From the NCBI RefSeq assembly GCF_001750145.1, contig NZ_CP015732.1, forward strand, positions 2,542,001 to 2,606,000: DNA of 64,000 nt, given 5' to 3'. The notes below the pieces were generated by a model. It saw nothing but the letters and a program-made list of their open reading frames with translations. It made no database searches and was not told where the DNA came from. Made by a program: the position numbers and the translations under genes. Positions 35,865 to 44,070 of this stretch are shown here, in pieces; the stretch's first letter is position 1; each line of letters starts with the position of its first letter. This DNA is from Arthrobacter sp. U41. Its GTDB lineage: Bacteria; Actinomycetota; Actinomycetes; Actinomycetales; Micrococcaceae.

Positions 35865-38800
35865 GAATCCGACTGACGCTGCGCCGCGACCCGGCCGACG
35901 CCAAAGACCTCGCCGTCACGGTGGATGGGCTCGCCACCGTGGCGGACATCGCCACCCAGCTCTGGGCGGCCGACCCGGCACGGCGGGGGACCCCGCCGCC
36001 GTCGAACCTGTCCCTCAACATCGAGGAAGCCTTCGCCGCCGGCGGCATGAAGGGCAGCATCCTGGACCGCAAGGACAACCTGCTCGAATCCGGGCTGCGG
36101 CCGGGCTCCATCGTCTCCCTGACGCAGCTGAGCGAGCAGTTCGGGACGCCCGGGGCGAACCGGGGACCCGCCGCGGCGACGCTGCGGGTGCTGTCCGGGC
36201 CCGACGTCGGCCGCGAATTTTCGCTGCCCTCCGGCACCAGCTACATCGGCCGGGACCGCGACGTCGACATCCGACTCACCGACCCGCTCACCTCCAAACG
36301 GCATGCCCGGATCACGGTGGGCGAGACGGTCGAGATCGTTGACACCAACTCGGCCAACGGCCTGCTCATGGACGGGCTGCCGGTCACCCGCGCCACGCTG
36401 AGCTCCTCGGACACCGTGGCGCTGGGCGACACGACTGTTTCCGTGGTGTCCCTCGGCGCCGGGCACGGTTCCGCGCCGAGCTCCCCGCTGATCGACTTCA
36501 ACCGCTCGCCGCGCGTGGTGCCGCGCTTTGAGCAGCAGAAACGGATGCTCCCGGCCGGGCCCAAGCGCCAGGAGCACCACGCCTTCCCCTACATCATGCT
36601 GCTCGCGCCGCTGATGATGGGCGGCATCCTGTTCGCCGTCACCCAGAACGTGCTTTCGGTCGTGTTCATGCTGATGATGCCGCTGTTCATCGTGGGCCAC
36701 TACGTGGACCAGAAGCTGCAGGCCAAGCGTGAGCGCAAGGAACAGCTCAAACAGTTCCGCGAATCCATGGCCGTGTTCCGCACCGACATCACCCGGCTGC
36801 AGAACGTGGAACGCTCGGTCCGGCTGCAGGAGGCACCCTCCGTCAGCGACACGGTCGACTCGATCTACAAGCTCGGCCCGCTGCTCTGGACCCACCGGCC
36901 CGAGCACTCCGGCTTCCTGGGCCTGCGCTTCGGCCTGGGCACCGCGCCGTCGCGGATCCAGTTCGAGGAGCCCAACAGCAACGACACCGAAGCCGGATAC
37001 ATGGCTGAAATCCAGGAGTGCCTGGCGCAGTTCCGCGACATCGAGGGTGTGCCGATCGTCTCGCAGTTGCGCTCCGCCGGCTCCTTCGGCCTCGCCGGCT
37101 CCCGCGGCCTCGTCGACGACGTGGCCCGCGGGATGGTCCTGCAGCTCGTCGGGCTGCACTCACCGGCGGAAGTTGTCCTGACCGCCATCACCTCGGCGCA
37201 GTCGAAGGAACGCTGGGAATGGCTGCAGTGGCTTCCGCACGTCGGCTCCGGCCACAGCCCGCTGGGCGGCGACCACCTGGCCGCCGGCCCCGCGGGCGGC
37301 TCGGCCCTGCTCTCCCGGCTGGAAGACCTGATTGACCAGCGCGAGGCTGCCTCGCAGGGCCAGCGGCCGGCGCTGCGCCCCGGCGTCGACCCGCTCGCCC
37401 CGGATCTCCCGGAACCGCTGCTGCCCACCGTGCTGGTGGTCGTCGAGGATGACGCCCCGGTGGACCGCGGCCGGCTGACCCGCGTCCTCGAGCGGGGCCC
37501 GGACTCCGGAGTGCACGTCATGTGGGTGGCCACCTCGGTCCAGCAGCTTCCGGCCGCGTGCCGGGACTTCATGGCCGTCGACGGCGACCACGGCACCACC
37601 ACCGGGCAGGTCCGGCTGGGCCGTCACACCTTCCCGGTGAGCTGCGAAAGCCTCGACGCCGGACTCGCCGCCCAGCTGGCCCGGATGCTCTCACCGGTCA
37701 TCGACGTCGGCAAGCCGCTGGAGGACGAATCCGACCTGCCGCGCGCCGTCTCCTACGCGACCCTGATCGGCAAGGACTTCCTGGACAACCCGGCGGCCGT
37801 GGCTGAACGCTGGACCGAGAACAACTCGGTCCGGGCCTCCGCCGTGCCCAACCGCAAGGACAACGGCACGCTGCGGGCCCTGGTCGGATCCAAGGGCATC
37901 GAACCGCTCTACCTCGACCTGAAGGACGAGGGCCCGCACGCCCTCGTCGGCGGCACCACCGGCGCCGGCAAGTCTGAATTCCTGCAGTCCTGGGTGATGG
38001 GCATGGCCGCCGCCTACAGCCCGGACCGGGTGAGCTTCCTGTTTGTGGACTACAAGGGCGGCGCCGCGTTCGCGGACTGCCTGCACCTGCCGCACACCGT
38101 GGGCCTGGTCACCGATCTGTCCCCGCACCTCGTCCGCCGGGCGCTGACCTCGCTGCGGGCCGAGCTGCACCACCGGGAACGGCTGCTGAACCGGAAGAAG
38201 GCCAAGGACCTGCTGGAGCTCCAGCGCGAAGCCGATCCGGAAGCGCCCCCCTACCTGATCATCATCGTGGACGAGTTCGCGGCCCTCGCCACCGAAGTCC
38301 CGGAGTTCGTCGACGGCGTCGTGGACGTCGCCGCCCGCGGACGTTCCCTGGGACTGCACCTGATCCTGGCCACGCAGCGCCCGGCCGGGGTGATCAAGGA
38401 AAGCCTGCGCGCCAACACCAACCTGCGGGTGGCACTGCGGATGGCCGATGTGGACGACGCGATCGATATCCTTGGCGTGCCGACAGCGGCCTACTTCGAC
38501 CCCTCCATCCCCGGGCGCGGCGCCGCCAAGACCGGCCCCGGCAGGATCCAGGGCTTCCAGACCGGCTACGCCGGCGGCTGGACCACGGAGAAGCCCCAGC
38601 GCCCGCAGATCGAGATCGTCGAGATGGCCTTCGGCTCCGGCCCGGCCTGGGCTGCCCCGGCCCCGGAGACCCCGGTGAAGGAGGAGGCAGCCGGTCCCAA
38701 CGACATCGCCAGGATGACGGCCAACATCATCAGGGCCGCCGATGTGCTCTCCATCGAGCCGCCGCGCAAACCCTGGCTCGATGAGCTCGCAACGAGCTAC

Positions 38801-40306
38801 GACTTCTCCCGGCTGCCGAACCCCCGCACCGACGAGCGGCTGCTGCTGGGCGTGGCGGACGACCCGGCGCACCAGGACCAGCCCACCGTGTTCTACGAGC
38901 CGGACCGGGACGGCAACATGGCCATCTACGGCACCGGCGGCTCCGGCAAGTCCGCGGCCCTGCGCGGCATCGCCATCGCCGCCGCGGTCACGCCCCGCGG
39001 CGGGCCGGTCAACGTCTTTGGCATCGACTGCGGCTCCTCGGGGCTCAAGATGCTCGATGAGCTCCCGCACGTCGGGGAGATCATCAACGGCGACGACGTC
39101 GAACGCGTCGGCCGGCTGCTGCGCTGGCTCCGGGACCTTGCCGACGACCGGGCCGCCCGCTATTCCGAGGTCCGCGCGTCGACCATCGTGGAGTACCGCA
39201 AACTCTCGAACCAGCCGGAAGAAAAGCGGATCTTCGTGCTGGTGGACGGCATGTCGGCCTTCCGCGAGGCGTACGAATACAGCAAGCTCTCGGCGCTGTG
39301 GGACATCTTCCTGCAGCTCGCCACGGACGGCCGCCCGCTGGGCATCCACCTCGTGGTCAGCGGGGACCGGCCCAACTCGGTGCCGGCGTCGCTGCTGGCC
39401 TCGATCCAGCGCCGGCTGGTGCTGCGGCTCTCCTCGGAGGACGACTATCTGTCCATGGACGTGCCCAAGGACGTCCTGGGCCAGGCCTCGCCCCCGGGCC
39501 GCGGCCTGCTGGGCAACCTCGAGGTTCAGCTTGCGGTGCTCGGCGGCAACTCCAACCTGGCCGTGCAGGCCCGCGAGGTGCACAAGCTCAGCGAGGCCAT
39601 GCTGCGCCAGGGCGTGGAACACGCCCCGCAGATCGAACGCCTCCCGGACCAGATCGACCTCGATATCCTGCCCGCCGGCAGCCCGGACCTCCCGGTGATC
39701 GGCGTCGACGACGAGACACTCCAGCCGGCCGAGATCCTGGCCAAGGGCCCGCTGCTGCTGGCAGGACCTCCGGGCTCCGGCCGCACCGTGGCCCTGGTGA
39801 CCCTGGCCTACGCGCTGCGCCGCTCCAACCCCGGCGTCGAACTGATTTACATCGGTTCCCGGCGCTCCACGGCGGCGGCCCTGAAACTCTGGGACCGCTC
39901 CGTGGTCGGGGCCGAGAACGTCGAGGAGACCATCGATGAGCTGGTGGACTACTCCACGGGCACGCCCGGCAAGCTTGCGATCTTCATCGAGGGTCTGACC
40001 GACTTCACCGACACCGCTGCGGAGTCCGGGATCGAACGGCTTGTCACCGCGTCGATCAAGGCCGAACAGTGGGTGGTGGGTGAATCCGAGACGTCCACCT
40101 GGTCCTCGGCCTGGTCCCTCGCGCAGCCGTTCAAGTCCGGCCGCCGGGGCCTGCTGCTCAACCCTGGCGACATCGAGGGCGACAGCCTGCTCAGCACGTC
40201 GCTGGGCCGGATCAGCACGGACTTCATCCCGGGACGCGGTTACATCGTGGGCCGCGGCAAGGTCCGCAAGATCCAGATCGCGCTACCTCCGGAGAAGCGG
40301 AACTAA
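35861..40306 (+). CDS. FHA-FtsK/SpoIIIE ATPase, EssC/EccC-like
   Basis: A 1481-residue ATPase with the layout of type VII secretion motors. Residues 1-90 are a ubiquitin-like beta-grasp region (MRIRLTLRRDPADAKDLAV), and 105-200 an FHA domain (YIGRDRDVDIRL, SKRHARITV, DTNSANGLL). Two membrane helices lie at about 240-285. Three FtsK/SpoIIIE ATPase domains follow. Domain 1 has GGTTGAGKSE (Lys704) and IIIVDEFAAL, so it looks active. Domain 2 has GTGGSGKSA (Lys1030), but its Walker B is VLVDGMSAF without the catalytic Glu. Domain 3 has GPPGSGRT (Arg1308 for Lys) and IFIEGLTDF, so it is degenerate. EssC of Firmicutes has FHA-FHA-TM-ATPase x3; actinobacterial EccC lacks FHA. No WXG100 gene is nearby, so the substrate is unknown. 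The start is GTG. Confidence 0.9.
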   Translation: MRIRLTLRRDPADAKDLAVTVDGLATVADIATQLWAADPARRGTPPPSNLSLNIEEAFAAGGMKGSILDRKDNLLESGLRPGSIVSLTQLSEQFGTPGANRGPAAATLRVLSGPDVGREFSLPSGTSYIGRDRDVDIRLTDPLTSKRHARITVGETVEIVDTNSANGLLMDGLPVTRATLSSSDTVALGDTTVSVVSLGAGHGSAPSSPLIDFNRSPRVVPRFEQQKRMLPAGPKRQEHHAFPYIMLLAPLMMGGILFAVTQNVLSVVFMLMMPLFIVGHYVDQKLQAKRERKEQLKQFRESMAVFRTDITRLQNVERSVRLQEAPSVSDTVDSIYKLGPLLWTHRPEHSGFLGLRFGLGTAPSRIQFEEPNSNDTEAGYMAEIQECLAQFRDIEGVPIVSQLRSAGSFGLAGSRGLVDDVARGMVLQLVGLHSPAEVVLTAITSAQSKERWEWLQWLPHVGSGHSPLGGDHLAAGPAGGSALLSRLEDLIDQREAASQGQRPALRPGVDPLAPDLPEPLLPTVLVVVEDDAPVDRGRLTRVLERGPDSGVHVMWVATSVQQLPAACRDFMAVDGDHGTTTGQVRLGRHTFPVSCESLDAGLAAQLARMLSPVIDVGKPLEDESDLPRAVSYATLIGKDFLDNPAAVAERWTENNSVRASAVPNRKDNGTLRALVGSKGIEPLYLDLKDEGPHALVGGTTGAGKSEFLQSWVMGMAAAYSPDRVSFLFVDYKGGAAFADCLHLPHTVGLVTDLSPHLVRRALTSLRAELHHRERLLNRKKAKDLLELQREADPEAPPYLIIIVDEFAALATEVPEFVDGVVDVAARGRSLGLHLILATQRPAGVIKESLRANTNLRVALRMADVDDAIDILGVPTAAYFDPSIPGRGAAKTGPGRIQGFQTGYAGGWTTEKPQRPQIEIVEMAFGSGPAWAAPAPETPVKEEAAGPNDIARMTANIIRAADVLSIEPPRKPWLDELATSYDFSRLPNPRTDERLLLGVADDPAHQDQPTVFYEPDRDGNMAIYGTGGSGKSAALRGIAIAAAVTPRGGPVNVFGIDCGSSGLKMLDELPHVGEIINGDDVERVGRLLRWLRDLADDRAARYSEVRASTIVEYRKLSNQPEEKRIFVLVDGMSAFREAYEYSKLSALWDIFLQLATDGRPLGIHLVVSGDRPNSVPASLLASIQRRLVLRLSSEDDYLSMDVPKDVLGQASPPGRGLLGNLEVQLAVLGGNSNLAVQAREVHKLSEAMLRQGVEHAPQIERLPDQIDLDILPAGSPDLPVIGVDDETLQPAEILAKGPLLLAGPPGSGRTVALVTLAYALRRSNPGVELIYIGSRRSTAAALKLWDRSVVGAENVEETIDELVDYSTGTPGKLAIFIEGLTDFTDTAAESGIERLVTASIKAEQWVVGESETSTWSSAWSLAQPFKSGRRGLLLNPGDIEGDSLLSTSLGRISTDFIPGRGYIVGRGKVRKIQIALPPEKRN

Positions 40307-40308
40307 GC

Positions 40309-40357
40309 GGGGCGGGAGCTTAGCGGGACGGGTTTCCTGCGTCACTCCCGCCGCCCC
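40309..40357. terminator. Probable terminator of the FHA/FtsK cluster
   Basis: GGGGCGGGAG pairs with CTCCCGCCGCCCC (one 3-base bulge) across 26 bases, directly after the ATPase stop and before the arsD promoter. Confidence 0.4.
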
Positions 40358-40365
40358 TACTGTGC

Positions 40366-40381
40366 ATCGAAGATTGTCGAT
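40366..40381. promoter_or_regulatory. ArsR-type operator upstream of arsDA
   Basis: ATCGA-AGATTG-TCGAT, a perfect 5-bp inverted repeat with a 6-bp spacer, matching the ArsR/SmtB operator layout. It overlaps a possible -10 (TACACT 40381-40386) about 30 bp before the arsD ribosome site. Confidence 0.65.
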
Positions 40382-40416
40382 ACACTGGAGGGGAACCGCA
40401 ACCAAAGGAGAACCAC

Positions 40417-40809
40417 ATGCCTGCTATCCGAATCTACGAATCCGCCCTCTGCTGTGACACCGGTGTTTGCGGCCCCGACGTGGACCAGTCCCTGGTCGAG
40501 GTGACTGCGGATGTGCGTTACCTCCAGGGCCTCGGGGCCGACATTGCCCGCCACAACCTCGCCAGCGAGCCGACCGCTTTCGCGCAGGACGAGACGGTCC
40601 GCGGATTCATGCACCTGGTCGGATCAAAGGGCCTTCCGCTTACCATCGTCGACGGCGTTACGGTCGCCACCGGCACCTACCCGAGCAGGGGGCAGCTGCT
40701 GGGGTTCGCCGGACTGGGCCAAGCCACCGTTGAACCACAGTCCCGCCCGGAACTGGGCCTGAGTGAAAAGTCCGGCGGCTGCTGCGGCGGCTCAACGAGC
40801 TGCTGCTAG
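40417..40809 (+). CDS. arsD: Arsenite metallochaperone ArsD
   Basis: A 130-residue ArsD, which hands As(III) to the ArsA ATPase. The metalloid-site cysteines Cys12, Cys13 and Cys18 (ALCCDTGVCGPD) are at the same numbers as in the plasmid R773 protein. The C-terminal vicinal pairs Cys122-123 and Cys129-130 (GGCCGGSTSCC) are also present. A strong AAAGGAG ribosome site precedes ATG 40417. It is followed 9 bases later by arsA. Control is probably by the ArsR site at 40366. Confidence 0.95.
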   Translation: MPAIRIYESALCCDTGVCGPDVDQSLVEVTADVRYLQGLGADIARHNLASEPTAFAQDETVRGFMHLVGSKGLPLTIVDGVTVATGTYPSRGQLLGFAGLGQATVEPQSRPELGLSEKSGGCCGGSTSCC

Positions 40810-40818
40810 GACCCCGGC

Positions 40819-42987
40819 GTGAAGTTTCTCCAAAACGCCCCCCGGTTCCTGTTCTTCACCGGCAAGGGCGGGGTGGGCAAGACCTCCGTGGCGTGTGCCA
40901 CCGCGCTCACCCTGGCGAGGGCCGGGAAGCGGGTCCTGCTGGTCAGCACCGACCCCGCGTCCAATGTCGGCCAGGTCTTCGGCCTGACCATCGGGAACAC
41001 CGTCACGGCCATCCCGGATGTTCCGGGTCTCCTTGCGCTGGAGATTGACCCGGAGCAGGCGGCCGAGGCCTACCGGGAGCGGATCATCGGACCCGTCCGC
41101 GGACTCCTGCCCGAGACTGAACTGGCCGGCATCGCCGAGAGCCTCTCGGGGTCCTGCACCACGGAGATCGCCTCATTCGACGAGTTCACCAACCTGCTCA
41201 CCGACGACAGCTCCTACGGGGAGTACGACCACGTCGTCTTTGATACCGCCCCGACAGGCCACACGATCCGCCTGCTGCAGCTGCCTGGCTCATGGACCGA
41301 TTTCCTGGCGGCCGGCAAGGGGGACCCGTCCTGCCTGGGCCCCATGTCAGGACTGGAGAAGCACAAACAGGTGTACGCCCAGGCGGTCCAGGCCCTCACC
41401 GACCCGGCAAGGACCCGTCTTGTCCTGGTCAGCCGTGCGCAGACTTCGTCACTGAGCGAGATTGAGCGGACTTACCTCGAACTCAACCAGATCGGCATCG
41501 GCGGCGGTTACGTCGTCATCAACGGCGTCCTGCCCGAAGCCGCCGGGGACGAGGAGCTGGCGCAGGCCCTGCGCGCCAGGGAGTCTTCGGCCATCGCCGC
41601 CATTCCCGGCGCGGTGGCCGGCCTTCCCCGCGATGTCCTGGATCTGAAGCCGGGAAACATGGTCGGCATTCCGGCGCTTGAGTCCCTGTTCTCGGCCACT
41701 TCCGGCGCCGGGATCACTGAGGACGCCGCGATGGTCCCCGAGGTTGAGGACGCCCCGCTGGCTGCGCTGGTGAACGAGGTGGAGCTCGACGGCCACGGCC
41801 TCGTGATGTGCATGGGCAAGGGCGGGGTCGGGAAGACCACCGTTGCTGCGGCCATCGCGGTCGCCCTGGCCAAACGCGGGCATGCGGTCCACCTCACCAC
41901 GACGGATCCGGCAGCGCACCTCACCGAAACACTCGATGCGGCCATCCCCGGCCTGACGGTGTCCCGCATCGATCCGGAAGCAGCCATTGAGGAATACCGG
42001 CGCCATGTGATGGAGACCAAGGGCCGGAACCTGGACGATGACGGACGAGCGGCCCTCGCCGAGGACCTCATGTCCCCGTGCACCGACGAGGTGGCTGTGT
42101 TCCGGCAGTTCTCCAAGGTGGTGCAGGAATCCCGCCGGCACTTCGTGGTGATCGACACGGCACCGACCGGCCACACCCTGCTGCTCCTGGACGCCACGGG
42201 CTCGTACCACCGGGAGATCGCCCGCCAGGTCGGCGACACCCTGGGCTTCGTGACGCCGCTGATGCGGCTGCAGGATCCGGCGCAGACCAAGGTTGTCCTC
42301 GTCACGCTGGCCGAAACAACACCGGTGCTCGAAGCCGAAGAGTTGAAGAGCGACCTGGAACGGGCCGGGATTCACCCGTGGGCCTGGGTCATCAACAACT
42401 CGATCGCCGCCGCACACCCGCAGACGCCGTTCCTGCGGGCCCGTGCCGCGGGCGAAATCGAACAGATCACCAAGGTGCACACCCTGACGGACCGGGTCGC
42501 CCTGGTTCCGCTGCTGGCCGAGGAGCCCGTCGGAGAAGAGCGGTTGTCGGCCCTGACCGCGCTCAGCTCCCTGCCCGCCGTCCGGCTAGCCGTCCAGGCG
42601 CCCGGCCAGCAGTGCTTCGATGTCCCTGGCGGTGGCGTCCAGCTTGGCGATCGTGTCCCGTTGGATCGCCCGCAGGTACTCGGCATCCGACTCGCCGTCC
42701 TGCACCCAATTCTCATCACCCGGAGAGTCCATCACCTGCCGCGTGTTGGCGGCGGCGGCCTCAACGTTCTCCAGCATGGCACGCAGCCGGTCCTCGGAGG
42801 TGGGAGCTTCGGTGTGCATGGTGTGGCTCCTTGGTTGCGGTCCTGTTGTGACGGCGGGGCTTTACTCTGGCTTAGAGGGAGGCCAGGAGGCCGGCTGTCT
42901 GCTCGATGGCGCCGGGGACGAGGGAATAGTACGCCCAGGTGCCGCGCTTTTCGCGGTGCAGCAGGCCGGCGTCGACCAGGATCTTGA
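40819..42987 (+). CDS. arsA: Arsenite-stimulated ATPase ArsA, with probable read-through tail
   Basis: The two-domain ATPase of arsenite efflux. P-loops are GKGGVGKTS (15-23) and GKGGVGKTT (333-341); signal blocks FDTAPTGHT and IDTAPTGHT occur in each half. The metalloid cysteines Cys113, Cys172 and Cys421 correspond to R773 ArsA Cys113, 172 and 422. A normal ArsA is about 580-590 residues; this frame runs to 722. The last 130 or so residues are Gly/Arg/Val-rich, unlike any ArsA, and are antisense to the genes at 42586 and 42872. A single-base shift would meet a TAG at 42587-42589. I therefore think the true end is near 42590 and that a frameshift or sequencing error extends it. GTG start. 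No ArsB or Acr3 partner is in the window. Confidence 0.85.
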   Translation: MKFLQNAPRFLFFTGKGGVGKTSVACATALTLARAGKRVLLVSTDPASNVGQVFGLTIGNTVTAIPDVPGLLALEIDPEQAAEAYRERIIGPVRGLLPETELAGIAESLSGSCTTEIASFDEFTNLLTDDSSYGEYDHVVFDTAPTGHTIRLLQLPGSWTDFLAAGKGDPSCLGPMSGLEKHKQVYAQAVQALTDPARTRLVLVSRAQTSSLSEIERTYLELNQIGIGGGYVVINGVLPEAAGDEELAQALRARESSAIAAIPGAVAGLPRDVLDLKPGNMVGIPALESLFSATSGAGITEDAAMVPEVEDAPLAALVNEVELDGHGLVMCMGKGGVGKTTVAAAIAVALAKRGHAVHLTTTDPAAHLTETLDAAIPGLTVSRIDPEAAIEEYRRHVMETKGRNLDDDGRAALAEDLMSPCTDEVAVFRQFSKVVQESRRHFVVIDTAPTGHTLLLLDATGSYHREIARQVGDTLGFVTPLMRLQDPAQTKVVLVTLAETTPVLEAEELKSDLERAGIHPWAWVINNSIAAAHPQTPFLRARAAGEIEQITKVHTLTDRVALVPLLAEEPVGEERLSALTALSSLPAVRLAVQAPGQQCFDVPGGGVQLGDRVPLDRPQVLGIRLAVLHPILITRRVHHLPRVGGGGLNVLQHGTQPVLGGGSFGVHGVAPWLRSCCDGGALLWLRGRPGGRLSARWRRGRGNSTPRCRAFRGAAGRRRPGS
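42586..42819 (-). CDS. Small hypothetical protein in the arsR operon
   Basis: A 77-residue acidic, helical protein (MHTEAPTSEDRLRAMLENVE at the start; a central DENWVQDGESDAEYLRAIQR; ends EALLAGRLDG) that I do not recognise. It has an excellent AAGGAG ribosome site and follows arsR on the same strand by 52 bases. The arsA open frame runs antisense through it, but its composition is far more protein-like than the arsA tail, so I believe this gene is real. It contains no cysteine, so direct arsenic binding is unlikely. Confidence 0.6.
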   Translation of the reverse strand: MHTEAPTSEDRLRAMLENVEAAAANTRQVMDSPGDENWVQDGESDAEYLRAIQRDTIAKLDATARDIEALLAGRLDG

Positions 42988-43222
42988 GGTGGTGGGACAC
43001 GGTGGGCTGCCCCAGGTCCAGCGGTTCGGTGAGGTCGCAGACGCAGGCCTCCCCGCCGTCGGCGCCCTTGACGATGGAGATCAGCCGCAGCCGGTTGGGA
43101 TCGGCCAGCGCCTTGAAGACCAAGGCTTTCCGCTTCGCTTCCTCGGCGCCCAGGACAGGCATTCCTGCCGGGGCGCAGCAGGATTCATCCGTGGCCGGCT
43201 CGAGTGTGGGCAGCGAGTTCAT
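42872..43222 (-). CDS. arsR: ArsR-family As(III)-responsive repressor
   Basis: A 116-residue winged-helix repressor. The DNA-recognition region is GQPTVSHHLKILVDAGLLHREK. Candidate arsenic ligands are the N-terminal pair Cys15-Cys16 (DESCCAPAG), as in the C. glutamicum ArsR1 layout, together with Cys60 and Cys62 (EACVCDLTEP). The start ATG is 6 bases after a -10 (CATAAT), so the mRNA is leaderless. An operator ATTGA-N6-TCAAT covers its own -35. It probably controls this operon and the other sites of the same sequence in the island. Confidence 0.94.
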   Translation of the reverse strand: MNSLPTLEPATDESCCAPAGMPVLGAEEAKRKALVFKALADPNRLRLISIVKGADGGEACVCDLTEPLDLGQPTVSHHLKILVDAGLLHREKRGTWAYYSLVPGAIEQTAGLLASL

Positions 43223-43228
43223 GTACCC

Positions 43229-43257
43229 ATTATGCCCCGATATTGACCATCATCAAT
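43229..43257 (-). promoter_or_regulatory. arsR promoter and operator
   Basis: Minus strand TTGATG (43256-43251), 16-bp spacer, CATAAT (43234-43229), then 6 bases to the ATG. The operator ATTGA-CCATCA-TCAAT (43242-43257) covers the -35, consistent with autorepression. Confidence 0.7.
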
Positions 43258-43284
43258 GTTTAAGCCGCGGGGCCCTGGCGGAGG

Positions 43285-44025
43285 CTACGAGCCGGCTGTT
43301 TCGGAACTGTGCGGGAGAACGACGTCGTCCGCGGCGCGGGCGGCGGCGGGGAACAGGACGAGGAGGAGGCCAAGGCCAACTGCCGCGCCGACCAGCTGCG
43401 CCAAAACGAAGCCGGGAACGGAGGCCGGTGCGATGCCGGCGAAGGTGTCGCTGAAGATGCGGCCGACCGTCACGGCCGGGTTCGCGAACGACGTCGAGGA
43501 CGTGAACCAGTACGCGGCCCCGATGTAAGCGCCCACCGCCGGCGCGGCGAGGGCGCCGCGGGAGGTGGCGACCAGGGCGAATATCAGCAGGACGAGCCCT
43601 GCGGTTGCGACCACCTCACCGAGCAGATGGCCCGGAGTGGCGCGCTCCTTGGCGGAGATGGAGGTGCCCACCTCGAACATGGCGTTCGCGACCACGCTGC
43701 CGCCGACCGCGCCCGCGGTCTGGGCAACCACATAGGTGCCGAGCTCCGGCAGCGTCAGCCCGGTGCCGCTGCGTCGGCCCAGGACCCAGTCGGCCAGGGA
43801 CACCGCGGGGTTGAAATGCGCGCCGCTGACGGGCCCGAGCACCAGGATCAGCACCGTCAGGCCCAACACCGTGGCGGTGCTGTTCTGCAGAAGCTGCAGG
43901 CCGATGTCACCGGGGGAGAGCTGCTGCGCGGCGATCCCGGAGCCGACGACGATGGTCACGAGCAAACTGGTGCCGAGCAGTTCAGCGACGGCGCGGCGCC
44001 ACAGCGGCGGCTGGTTGGAAGTCAT
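43285..44025 (-). CDS. Aquaglyceroporin, probably arsenite channel (AqpS-like)
   Basis: A 246-residue MIP-family channel with six membrane helices and both pore motifs: GAHFNPAVSLAD and SFANPAVTVGRIF, with the selectivity Arg after the second. Channels in ars loci, such as AqpS of Sinorhizobium meliloti, let As(OH)3 leave the cell after arsenate reduction. With no ArsB or Acr3 in this island, this channel and the MFS protein are the only candidate exits. It is divergent from the ArsR-ArsC fusion gene, and their promoters overlap. The ATG at 44025 lies 6 bases after its -10, so it is leaderless. Confidence 0.92.
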   Translation of the reverse strand: MTSNQPPLWRRAVAELLGTSLLVTIVVGSGIAAQQLSPGDIGLQLLQNSTATVLGLTVLILVLGPVSGAHFNPAVSLADWVLGRRSGTGLTLPELGTYVVAQTAGAVGGSVVANAMFEVGTSISAKERATPGHLLGEVVATAGLVLLIFALVATSRGALAAPAVGAYIGAAYWFTSSTSFANPAVTVGRIFSDTFAGIAPASVPGFVLAQLVGAAVGLGLLLVLFPAAARAADDVVLPHSSETAGS

Positions 44026-44031
44026 GGAAAC

Positions 44032-44063
44032 AGCTTGACCGAAAGAATTAACTCAGTCAAAAT
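44032..44063. promoter_or_regulatory. Interlocked divergent promoters (aquaporin / arsR-arsC fusion)
   Basis: Plus strand: TTGACC (44035-44040), 17 bp, CAAAAT (44058-44063), then 7 bases to the fusion ATG. Minus strand: TTGACT (44060-44055), 17 bp, CAAGCT (44037-44032), then 6 bases to the aquaporin ATG. Each -35 overlaps the other promoter's -10, so RNA polymerase cannot occupy both at once. TCAA-AA-TTGA and ATTGA-A-TCAAT repeats overlap the plus-strand -10. Confidence 0.65.
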
Positions 44064-44070
44064 TGAATCA

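Noticed and set aside
35861..40306. FtsK/SpoIIIE gene considered as chromosome-segregation FtsK
   Set aside because: It has three ATPase domains, an FHA domain and two membrane helices, and lacks the gamma DNA-binding domain; EssC/EccC-like is the better fit.
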